Shown here: positions 1 through 5,956 of the stretch, in pieces
How positions within the stretch are numbered: position 1 is the first letter of the stretch
Layout: each line of letters starts with the position of its first letter
Assembly: GCA_001701075.1 (NCBI GenBank)
Contig: DAAK01000151.1
Span: 2,882-10,329 of the forward strand
Length of the DNA stretch: 7,448 bases
DNA from: Bacteroidales bacterium GP3
GTDB taxonomy: Bacteria > Bacteroidota > Bacteroidia > Bacteroidales > Muribaculaceae
Direction of reading: 5' to 3'
Program-made: the position numbers and the translations under genes
Notes under the pieces: model-generated
What the model was told of the DNA's origin: nothing
What the model saw: only the letters and a program-made list of their open reading frames with translations
Database searches by the model: none

Positions 1-1515
1 TGACGTGATACAAGAAGGGCTATACGCTGATTTGGTGGTATTGTTGTAGAAATACCATGATTTGTCAGAGTTAAATTGCATACCCGTGTTCCCTCCCTGT
101 TGGTCAATGGGGGAGTTTCCTTGTGGACGGTTTGCCATGGCTTCCTCTCTTGCCGCAGCTTCGGCCTCCTCTTTCTCTTTCTTTTGGAGTAGTTTTACTT
201 GCTCCTCGGCCCATTCCTGACGCTCCTCTTCTGTTAGAGCGGCTATCCTCAGCAGGGAATCCTGCAATTCTACATTCCCTGCATAGACGGCAAGCTGGTC
301 AAGCACATCCGAGCGTTTGGCTATCTGCTTATAGTCTGGATATGTCTGGGGCAGCTGAGGCAACGCTTCTGAATAGCATGGCTGTGCTTTTGTGTATTCG
401 CGTTCATCAAAATAGATTGCTCCTAACGCAAGATTGGCCATTGCTTTGTCTACTCCATTGCGCGTTGATTTCTCTATTGCAAGGCTATAGTTGGCTTTCG
501 CTTCGGCTGTGTCTTTCCTCGATAGATAAAGGTTGCCTATTGCATAGTAGATTTGGTCAAGGTATTCATTGTTGCGTTGATAGCGTGTCATCGCCTTAAG
601 TGATGCTACTTCCCTTGAGATATCTGAGCCGCGGAACACTTCGCTTTGCTTTATCCGCGCATTGAATTTCAGTCGATATGGTGTCGATACGCCACTCCCG
701 GCCTTTTTGAATGCCTCGTATGCCTCGTTGTCCTTGCCTGCCTGTCGGCATGCTTGCCCCAACAGGAAATAGAGCCTGTGTTTCTGAACTCCTCCCGTTC
801 CTCTGGCCGCTTCCCGCAGAAATGGAATTGCTTCAGAATAGCGCCCTGCTTTTAGTAGATAGGAGGATTCTACCAGTTCATAAAGTTGCCTGAGATTTCT
901 ATTGGTGAGATCTTTATCCTTGATTTTGACAAGTATATTTTCTGCTTCATACGTCCAGTCAAGGGCGGCATAGCTCCTTGCTTGCCATAGCATGGCTTCT
1001 GTGACTACTTCGGGTAGCCACACGAAATGTCGCGAGATATACATAAACGTGGCAGCGGCTCCCATGAAATCACCATTGAAATATTGGCCTTTGCCAAGCA
1101 TTAGCCACGCATTGTGCAAAAACGGGTTGAACTCATCACGTGCTCGGAATGCCTTTTCCTTGGCTGAACCTGATTTCTTTGGAGGCTTTTTCTTGATGGA
1201 ATGAAGCTGGATTGCCTTCTGCATTTTCTCTATTGTGCGCTTGAAGTCTCCTTTGGGCTTTGGCATTGTCTCGTCTGCACGTGCATCCGCTGGGTGAGTG
1301 AGTAGCAGACGTGTGAAGTCATCTTCATATTCATCTTCCATGACTTTGAGCGTCTCTTTATAATGCTCATTGCCATTGAAATAGACATTATATCGCGTAT
1401 TGAAGGCCTGCCAATTCCTTGAAATGGCAGTATTCTTCTTCGTCCCGCAGCCTGGTAGAAGTAGAAGCGCGGCGATAAGGAGTATAACTCGAATATGTAA
1501 GGCCTTAATGCTCAA
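1..1515 (-). CDS. TPR-repeat lipoprotein, PorW/SprE-like (3' end beyond window)
   Basis: Open for 505 codons to the left edge without a stop. The N-terminus is a lipoprotein signal: a basic/hydrophobic stretch (residues 6-20) ending in LLPGC with the lipidated Cys at 23. It is followed by KKNTAISRNWQAFNTRYNVY (26-45) and FNGNEHY, which resemble the conserved start of PorW/SprE, periplasmic lipoproteins tied to type IX secretion and gliding in Bacteroidota. Alpha-helical TPR-like segments fill about 130-390 (for example 135-160, 216-233, 246-270, 322-350, 360-385). A charged Glu/Lys/Ala helix, probably coiled coil, spans 428-460. The family-like SWYFYN motif is at 486-491, near the left edge. 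The start must be non-ATG: TTG at 1515-1513 is the only usual start codon between the upstream in-frame TAA (1530-1528) and the signal peptide. The gene lies 76 bp downstream of lpxB on the same strand, so cotranscription is likely. TPR lipoprotein is well supported; a role in type IX secretion is inferred from resemblance only. Confidence 0.85.
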   Translation of the reverse strand, partial: MSIKALHIRVILLIAALLLLPGCGTKKNTAISRNWQAFNTRYNVYFNGNEHYKETLKVMEDEYEDDFTRLLLTHPADARADETMPKPKGDFKRTIEKMQKAIQLHSIKKKPPKKSGSAKEKAFRARDEFNPFLHNAWLMLGKGQYFNGDFMGAAATFMYISRHFVWLPEVVTEAMLWQARSYAALDWTYEAENILVKIKDKDLTNRNLRQLYELVESSYLLKAGRYSEAIPFLREAARGTGGVQKHRLYFLLGQACRQAGKDNEAYEAFKKAGSGVSTPYRLKFNARIKQSEVFRGSDISREVASLKAMTRYQRNNEYLDQIYYAIGNLYLSRKDTAEAKANYSLAIEKSTRNGVDKAMANLALGAIYFDEREYTKAQPCYSEALPQLPQTYPDYKQIAKRSDVLDQLAVYAGNVELQDSLLRIAALTEEERQEWAEEQVKLLQKKEKEEAEAAAREEAMANRPQGNSPIDQQGGNTGMQFNSDKSWYFYNNTTKSAYSPSCITS

Positions 1516-1535
1516 ATAAAGATCTATTTAAAATC

Positions 1536-1573
1536 GATGAATTCATCATTTAGTCAGATTGTCAATTTTGACA
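1536..1573. repeat. Two perfect palindromes in the lpxB/TPR-lipoprotein gap
   Basis: The 76-bp gap holds a perfect 12-bp palindrome GATGAATTCATC at 1536-1547 and an inverted repeat TGTCAA-TT-TTGACA at 1560-1573. Both lie 20-60 bp upstream of the TTG start of the TPR lipoprotein gene. They could be operator-like sites for a dimeric regulator, small hairpins in the intercistronic RNA, or chance in AT-rich DNA. No U-tract follows either in the direction of transcription, so they do not look like an intrinsic terminator. Confidence 0.4.
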
Positions 1574-1591
1574 TCTCTTATCCCTCAATTC

Positions 1592-2716
1592 TCAACTTCC
1601 ACATATATATTCTGCTGCAATTTTCGAGGCATCAGTTGTGCCAAGTCGTTTTTTCATGTTCCGGTATCCTGACAGTTGCCAGTCTCTTTGAGGCGACGGC
1701 TGTAGAAGTGGGCCAAGTGCTCGGGCAATTCTCTCAGATGTGCAATTGTGCAGAAGTAGCTCAGTGACAATGGTGTTCCCAACGATAAGATTTGGAAGAG
1801 ATACGTATTTCACTTTTAATATCTTCTTCATCAACTCATAAGTTATTCTCGATCCATTTCCTCTGTAGCAGACCACTTGTGGAGTCCCTATTACTGCGGT
1901 CTCCAATGTTGCGGTGCCTGAGGTCACTATGGCCGCTGTTGAATATTTCAAAAGCGTGTGCGTGGCTCCGAAGGCAAGTTGCAACCCTGTGTCTTGCGTT
2001 ATGGAGCGATAGAACTTTTCTGGCACTGATGGGGCTGCCGCTATGATGTATTGATAGTCTGGAAAACGCTTGGCCGCCTCTATCATCAATGGCAGGTTGT
2101 TCCGTATCTCTGCTCTTCGTGAGCCAGGAAGGATCGCTATGATAGGGCGTGTGTCTGAAATGCCTTGACGTTCAAGGAAGTGCTTTTTAGGAGGTATATG
2201 CCCTAACGATTCCTCTACTTCTTTCACTGTCGGATTTCCTACATACTTGACTTCCATCCCGTGCCGTTTGAAGTAAGCTGTTTCGAAGGGCAATATGCTA
2301 TAAAGATTTGTAAGATATTTCTTGAGTTTGGGGATGCGCCATTCTTTCCATGCCCACACTTTTGGTGCTATAAGCCAATCTACACGGATGCCGTGTTTAT
2401 AGGCATATGCTGCAAGTTTTAGGTTAAACGATGGATAGTCTACCAAAATAAGCACATCCGGATGAAATTCCTTTATGAGTGACTTGGCCCGATTGAGATT
2501 GGAGAGTACGGTTGGCAATGATCTTATTACCTCTGTAAACCCCATGACGTTCATTTTCTCGATATGTATCTCGGGCTCACGTCCGGCTGCTCGGGCCATC
2601 AAATCGCCTCCAAGAAACCGAAAGTCAGCTTTGCTGTCTTTTGCCTTTATTTCTTCTATCAGCCGTGATGCGTGAAGGTCTCCTGACGCTTCCCCGGCCA
2701 CTATCATATACTTCAT
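1592..2716 (-). CDS. lpxB: Lipid-A-disaccharide synthase LpxB
   Basis: Glycosyltransferase (GT19) that joins UDP-2,3-diacylglucosamine to 2,3-diacylglucosamine-1-phosphate (lipid X), giving the tetraacyl disaccharide of lipid A. It acts as a peripheral protein at the cytoplasmic face of the inner membrane. The 374 residues fit the usual length (about 380). Family motifs appear in order: GEASGD (8-13) at the N-terminus, MGF (58-60), VDYPSFN (92-98), PKVWAWKEWR (118-127), LPFE (142-145), YVGNP (158-162), the nucleotide-sugar loop LPGSRRAEI (196-204), SGTATLE (266-272), and VKYVSLPNLI (302-311) followed by ELL. The ATG at 2716 puts GEASGD at the expected distance; a second Met at codon 4 is possible but less likely. 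There is no clear Shine-Dalgarno sequence, as is usual in Bacteroidota. The stop is TGA at 1594-1592. The gene is divergent from the beta-helix lipoprotein gene with 34 bp between starts, so its promoter probably lies within that gene's 5' end. The TPR lipoprotein gene follows downstream. Confidence 0.97.
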   Translation of the reverse strand: MKYMIVAGEASGDLHASRLIEEIKAKDSKADFRFLGGDLMARAAGREPEIHIEKMNVMGFTEVIRSLPTVLSNLNRAKSLIKEFHPDVLILVDYPSFNLKLAAYAYKHGIRVDWLIAPKVWAWKEWRIPKLKKYLTNLYSILPFETAYFKRHGMEVKYVGNPTVKEVEESLGHIPPKKHFLERQGISDTRPIIAILPGSRRAEIRNNLPLMIEAAKRFPDYQYIIAAAPSVPEKFYRSITQDTGLQLAFGATHTLLKYSTAAIVTSGTATLETAVIGTPQVVCYRGNGSRITYELMKKILKVKYVSLPNLIVGNTIVTELLLHNCTSERIARALGPLLQPSPQRDWQLSGYRNMKKRLGTTDASKIAAEYICGS

Positions 2717-2729
2717 ATAATAAATACGT

Positions 2730-2737
2730 TATTTTTG
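2730..2737 (+). promoter_or_regulatory. Candidate Bacteroidota -7 box for the beta-helix lipoprotein gene
   Basis: TATTTTTG matches the Bacteroidota -7 consensus TAnnTTTG exactly, and lies in the 34-bp gap between the divergent starts of lpxB and the lipoprotein gene. No TTTG -33 element is seen 19-21 bp upstream. A transcript starting about 7 bp downstream would leave only a few bases before the ATG at 2751. Either the leader is extremely short or translation starts at the second in-frame ATG (2760). The region is AT-rich, so a chance match is possible. Confidence 0.4.
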
Positions 2738-2750
2738 TCGTTTTTCGTAT

Positions 2751-4157
2751 ATGAAAACAATGCGAACTCTCTTTTTTTTCTTCATATCCCTTATTATTTC
2801 GACTTTTGCGCCGGGATGTATTTCTGACGATTTCACGGAGTCTTCTTCAGATTTATTGACTTTTTCTGCAGATACTCTGAGATTTGACACAGTTTTCACT
2901 GATCTTGGTACTCCTACTGCACGTCTTAAAGTCTTCAATAGGGCCTCCAAATCTATCAATATTTCAAGCATCCGGATGCGTGGCGACGACGGTGTCTTTT
3001 CAATGAATGTCGATGGCGTATCGGGGAAGGTGTTCGAGAATATCGAGATTCGTGCCAACGATTCTATTTTCGTCTTTGTTGAGTGCCTGATTGATGAAAA
3101 TGATGATCCTCGCCCTTTTAAGGTGGAAGGAATGATGGATTTCCTGACTAATGGTGTGCCTCAGACTGTGACCCTTGAGGCTTATGGGCAGAATGTTAGG
3201 CGTCTCAGAGGCGTTACTTTGATTTCTGATGCGACTTTCACTGATGATATGCCTTATGTCGTGTTTGACACCCTCCGTGTTGCTCAAGGTGCTACGCTTA
3301 CTCTTGGCCCTGGCGTAAGGCTTCTTTTCCACGATAGGGCTATGCTTCAGGTAGATGGTTGCCTCCAAGCTATTGGTTCTCCTGAAAAAAAAGTGGAGAT
3401 GCGCGGCGACAGACTCGACAATGTGCTCCCCGATACTGGATATGAGATTCTTGCCGGTCAATGGCAAGGTGTCAGGTTCGGCGATCAATCTTTTGGAAAC
3501 AGAATGGAGTATGTCGAAATGCAGTCTACTGTGCATGGGGTGGTGGTCGATAGCTGCGGAATTACCGACCGAGAAAAGCTCACTCTCGTTAATTCATGGC
3601 TACATAATTCTCAAGGAAACGTGCTGAGATCCGAACATGCGTGGGTAGATGCTTATGGATGTTGTTTTTCCGATGCCGGTGAGGCTATCGTTTATCTAAG
3701 AGGTGGATCTCACGATTTTGTGCAGTGTACTCTGGCAAATTACTACCTCTTTGCTATCTCTTCTGAATCCATTCTCACGCTTTCCCATCTTTCAAGCGAA
3801 GATAGTTCCGGTGTCTCAAATCCTTTGATGAAGGCTAATTTCAATAATTGCATCATCTATGGAATTACTCCTCCTCTTACTCCGGGCGACCTTGCAGGGA
3901 CAGATGTGTATATTCGTAATGTGCTCCTTGGGGTAGATGGATCCGACGACGAGCATTTCATCTCTTGCATTTGGAACGAAGATCCTCTATTTGAGACGGT
4001 GCGCGATGAATATATCTTCAATTATAGGCTTAAGGAGGATTCTCCTGCTATAGGAGCTGGCAATCCGGAATTAGTCACGCCACAATGTCTCTTCGATATG
4101 GATGGTGTCGACCGCCTTCAATGGGGTAATCCGGCCCTCGGTGCTTACGCCCGTTAA
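2751..4157 (+). CDS. Putative surface lipoprotein with parallel beta-helix (choice-of-anchor-Q-like C-terminus)
   Basis: Function unknown. The 468 residues start with a lipoprotein signal: MKTMRT, a Phe/Ile-rich hydrophobic core (7-19), and a lipobox-like APGC with Cys23. The Cys is followed by ISDDF; an acidic stretch just after the lipidated Cys resembles the surface-export signal known for Bacteroidota lipoproteins. Residues 37-146 look like a beta-sandwich domain (SADTLRFDTVFTDLGTPTAR, then short alternating hydrophobic strands), of the kind seen in DUF1573/ASH-like regions. From about 155 the pattern is that of a right-handed parallel beta-helix: LRVAQGATLTLGPGVRLLFH (175-194), LQVDGCLQAIGS, GQWQGVRFG (236-244), then repeated short strands with Asn/Gly turns to about 400. 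The end, YRLKEDSPAIGAGNPE (425-440) plus DMDGVDR and PALGAYAR, resembles choice-of-anchor-Q-type ends of beta-helix proteins. The start is the ATG at 2751, with ATG 2760 as an alternative. The stop is TAA at 4155-4157. Beta-helix surface proteins often bind or cleave glycans, but I see no catalytic signature and assign none. Confidence 0.85.
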   Translation: MKTMRTLFFFFISLIISTFAPGCISDDFTESSSDLLTFSADTLRFDTVFTDLGTPTARLKVFNRASKSINISSIRMRGDDGVFSMNVDGVSGKVFENIEIRANDSIFVFVECLIDENDDPRPFKVEGMMDFLTNGVPQTVTLEAYGQNVRRLRGVTLISDATFTDDMPYVVFDTLRVAQGATLTLGPGVRLLFHDRAMLQVDGCLQAIGSPEKKVEMRGDRLDNVLPDTGYEILAGQWQGVRFGDQSFGNRMEYVEMQSTVHGVVVDSCGITDREKLTLVNSWLHNSQGNVLRSEHAWVDAYGCCFSDAGEAIVYLRGGSHDFVQCTLANYYLFAISSESILTLSHLSSEDSSGVSNPLMKANFNNCIIYGITPPLTPGDLAGTDVYIRNVLLGVDGSDDEHFISCIWNEDPLFETVRDEYIFNYRLKEDSPAIGAGNPELVTPQCLFDMDGVDRLQWGNPALGAYAR

Positions 4158-4159
4158 AC

Positions 4160-4208
4160 CCAATAACCTACAACCTATAACCTACAACCTATAACCTACA
4201 ACCCTCAA
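4160..4208. repeat. Telomere-like heptamer array (7 units; 14-bp higher-order period)
   Basis: Seven consecutive heptamers begin with CC at a strict 7-bp period (CC at 4160, 4167, 4174, 4181, 4188, 4195, 4202). The inner five alternate CCTACAA and CCTATAA, so the core is nearly three copies of the 14-mer ATAACCTACAACCT (4163-4203). The first unit is CCAATAA and the last is CCCTCAA, which runs into the hairpin that follows. The array starts 3 bp after the stop of the beta-helix lipoprotein gene. The other strand reads as G-runs of 2-3 separated by 5-nt spacers. Function is unknown; it could be a dispersed intergenic repeat or a slippage-prone array. Confidence 0.9.
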
Positions 4209-4228
4209 CTTTCGCTTGCGAAAGTTGA
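4205..4228. terminator. Perfect 11-bp hairpin between convergent genes, probable bidirectional terminator
   Basis: The arms TCAACTTTCGC (4205-4215) and GCGAAAGTTGA (4218-4228) are perfect reverse complements around TT. In the plus-strand RNA the loop would be CUUG closed by G-C, a tetraloop known to be unusually stable. The hairpin begins 1 bp past the TGA stop of the phospholipase gene and lies 47 bp beyond the stop of the beta-helix lipoprotein gene, so it is placed to end both convergent transcripts. Neither side has a run of Ts. It may therefore be a Rho-assisted or 3'-end-protecting structure and not a classic intrinsic terminator. Confidence 0.65.
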
Positions 4229-4229
4229 A

Positions 4230-5087
4230 TCAATATTCCGAAAATAGCGTTGGCCGTATTAGGATGCCAAATCGCAACCGGTTGTGGAATTGATTGTAAG
4301 CCAACAGCCCTTCTCCATATCCATTATAAAAGTCAAAGAATAGATATTGGTTGGATTCCTTGAAGATGCGCCATCCAAATTGAATGTTGGTGTTCCAGTT
4401 CATATTCCATCCTTGTCGTTTTACGAACGTAGTCGCAAACATAAATCGGCGGTCTTTGGAATTTAATTGGAAGCCCATTTGAAATATACCGCTGTATTTA
4501 AGAATATCCTTGTTGTTTTGTCCATCCACTATTGGATACCAGTACTTGGCATGTACCGATAGCCATTCTGTGACGTACGCACTTCCCGCAAGCGATACCT
4601 TATTCCATGACCGGGATGCCTCTCCATCGCGTCCATTGCTCTCGTGCTCCACTATCAGCGTCATTTTGCCACAATACCTATCCTTTATGAAGAAAGGTTT
4701 CGACCATCCTATACCTGGATTGAAATTGAGGTCGCTCATTGGCATGGAGTTCTGAAATACTTCCCAGAATACTTTCTCTGTAAAAAACAGATATAGATAA
4801 GTCCCCCATGGCAACGTCGCGTTTGTCAGTCGTTGGGAGATGGAAAGTTGAAACTTTATGCCGGAGTTGTAGGCGTTTGGCTTATGGAGCGGATCTGTGC
4901 CTATCGCAAAATAATTGTCTTTATAAAGTCCAAAATAGGGTCCTATATCCATCGATTTCTTGATGGAATCAGTGTTTTCCGTCACTCCAGGTGGCACAAG
5001 TATCTGTGCCTCCGCGCTTAGCGAGCATATGGCGAAGGTTAGGATGGCAATTATATGAATAAGAGATGAGCTGTGTGGTTTTCTCAT
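4230..5087 (-). CDS. pldA: Outer-membrane phospholipase A1 (OMPLA / PldA)
   Basis: Beta-barrel enzyme of the outer membrane that hydrolyses acyl chains of phospholipids; the family is calcium-dependent, works as a dimer, and helps keep phospholipid out of the outer leaflet. The 285 residues begin with a type I signal peptide (hydrophobic 9-24, likely cut after SAEA at 24-27). The active-site block EHESNGRDG (147-155) plus SRSWN (158-162) matches the family. His148, Ser150 and Asn162 have the same spacing (+2, +14) as His142, Ser144 and Asn156 of E. coli OMPLA, so the catalytic triad is intact. Amphipathic aromatic strands fill the rest, with GYGEGLLAYNQ in the C-terminal part, also typical of the family, and a barrel-like end. 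The length is close to the E. coli enzyme (289 residues). The start is ATG at 5087-5085 and the stop TGA at 4232-4230. No recognisable -7 box lies just upstream. The OmpA-like gene ends 127 bp upstream on the same strand, with hairpins between, so pldA may have its own weak promoter or depend on read-through. Confidence 0.95.
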   Translation of the reverse strand: MRKPHSSSLIHIIAILTFAICSLSAEAQILVPPGVTENTDSIKKSMDIGPYFGLYKDNYFAIGTDPLHKPNAYNSGIKFQLSISQRLTNATLPWGTYLYLFFTEKVFWEVFQNSMPMSDLNFNPGIGWSKPFFIKDRYCGKMTLIVEHESNGRDGEASRSWNKVSLAGSAYVTEWLSVHAKYWYPIVDGQNNKDILKYSGIFQMGFQLNSKDRRFMFATTFVKRQGWNMNWNTNIQFGWRIFKESNQYLFFDFYNGYGEGLLAYNQFHNRLRFGILIRPTLFSEY

Positions 5088-5138
5088 ACTTTATGGGGTC
5101 ACGATGGTTTCGCTGATAGGCATTTATGGATATTTTTA

Positions 5139-5165
5139 TCCACCCTGTGAAGCTCACAGGGTGGA
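5139..5165. terminator. Strong 12-bp hairpin downstream of the OmpA-like gene
   Basis: The arms TCCACCCTGTGA (5139-5150) and TCACAGGGTGGA (5154-5165) are perfect reverse complements around AGC. The hairpin lies about 50 bp past the stop of the OmpA-family gene and would end its transcript before pldA. The T-rich tail (TTTATTTTTT, 5166-5175) follows the hairpin only when read on the plus strand. In the minus direction the tail is TAAAAATATCC. The best-formed intrinsic terminator therefore points rightward, toward the OmpA-like gene, although the flanking genes run leftward; it may work both ways. A small repeat GGATA-TTTT-TATCC (5128-5141) overlaps its left foot. Confidence 0.65.
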
Positions 5166-5177
5166 TTTATTTTTTCG

Positions 5178-5197
5178 CATGAATCCTCTGATTCATG
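5178..5197. terminator. Second small hairpin immediately 3' of the OmpA-like gene
   Basis: CATGAATC (5178-5185) and GATTCATG (5190-5197) form a perfect 8-bp stem with a 4-base loop, starting 18 bp past the stop codon of the OmpA-family gene. In that gene's RNA the hairpin is followed by an A-rich stretch and then the stronger 12-bp hairpin, giving a tandem 3' structure. It could protect the 3' end or assist termination; alone it lacks a U-tract. Confidence 0.45.
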
Positions 5198-5214
5198 TAG
5201 TTTTCGAAATTCTA

Positions 5215-5901
5215 TTATTGGAGTTCGCCGTTTTCTGCAGCTTTCACCATTTCGTCGGAAGCGTATACGTATACTTCTACGCGACGGTTCTTAGCCTGTC
5301 CTTCCTTGGTGTCGTTGCTTGCTACGTAGTCCTGCATTGGGAAGCCCTTTGCCTCGATACGTGTGCCTGCCACTCCCTTTCCTTCGAGGAATGATTTCAC
5401 TGCATTGGCACGTGCGTCTGCTACACGGGTATTTGCCTCCATTGAGCCGGTGTTGTCTGTATATCCGCCAATCACTACATTTGTGAGAGGATTCTGCTCA
5501 AGCGATTTTGCAAACTCTGTGAGTTCTGTCTGAGCTGCTGCCTGGATGTTTGATTTGCCGGTAGCGAAAAGTATACCCCCAGGGAATGTAACCTTGATTG
5601 CCTGCAGACCATTGACTTCTGTCTTTTCTACTTCTGCGTTCTTCAGCTCTTCCTCAAGTTTCTTCTGCTGGTTGTCCATATGCTTGCCGATAATGGCTCC
5701 TACTGCTGCGCCTACAGCTGCACCTGCACCTGCACCGATAGCTGCGCCTTTCCCCTTACCTATGAGGGCTCCGATGCCTGCTCCAAGAGCTGCGCCTCCG
5801 CCACCACCGATTGCGGCGCCTTTACCCAAATTGGTGGTGTTACAGCCTGTAAGGATCATCAGGACTGCCATTACTACACAAGATAATGCTTTGATCTTCA
5901 T
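5215..5901 (-). CDS. OmpA-family lipoprotein with glycine zipper (YiaD-like)
   Basis: 228 residues. A lipoprotein signal ends in ILTGC with Cys at 20. Residues 26-72 are a glycine zipper: repeated GAAIGGGGGAALGAGIGALIG-like segments with Gly every 2-4 residues, a form that packs as membrane-inserting or tightly paired helices. A short charged helix follows (76-93), then an OmpA-like peptidoglycan-binding domain (about 100-213). The domain carries GGILFATGKSNI, GGYTDNTGSMEAN (145-157), RVADARANAVKSFL and the C-terminal NRRVEVYV (205-212). Asp149 and Arg164 have the same 15-residue spacing as the Asp/Arg pair that binds diaminopimelate in OmpA-like domains. The protein should be anchored in the outer membrane by lipid and attached to peptidoglycan. 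The start is ATG at 5901 with a good -7 box about 56 bp upstream. The stop is TAA at 5217-5215, followed directly by TAG. YiaD of enterobacteria has the same architecture and is the closest named comparison; orthology is not claimed. Confidence 0.95.
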   Translation of the reverse strand: MKIKALSCVVMAVLMILTGCNTTNLGKGAAIGGGGGAALGAGIGALIGKGKGAAIGAGAGAAVGAAVGAIIGKHMDNQQKKLEEELKNAEVEKTEVNGLQAIKVTFPGGILFATGKSNIQAAAQTELTEFAKSLEQNPLTNVVIGGYTDNTGSMEANTRVADARANAVKSFLEGKGVAGTRIEAKGFPMQDYVASNDTKEGQAKNRRVEVYVYASDEMVKAAENGELQ

Positions 5902-5956
5902 TGTTTTTCTTGGTTTTAAGTTAGTACTTTGTTTATGTTTATCGCTATTGATTATG

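Noticed and set aside
123..599. A 158-codon plus-strand open frame
   Set aside because: Antisense to the TPR lipoprotein, with no recognisable motif; the minus frame is open for 505 codons with family features.
2729..3058. A 109-codon minus-strand open frame that could act as a gene upstream of lpxB
   Set aside because: Lies opposite the lipoprotein signal peptide and ends just before lpxB; composition and lack of motifs suggest a shadow.
3000..3536. A 178-codon minus-strand open frame
   Set aside because: Antisense to the beta-helix lipoprotein, which has a signal peptide and a domain pattern; the minus product resembles nothing I recognise.
4160..4228. CRISPR array
   Set aside because: The repeats are 7 or 14 bp in direct tandem without spacers, and no cas genes are present.
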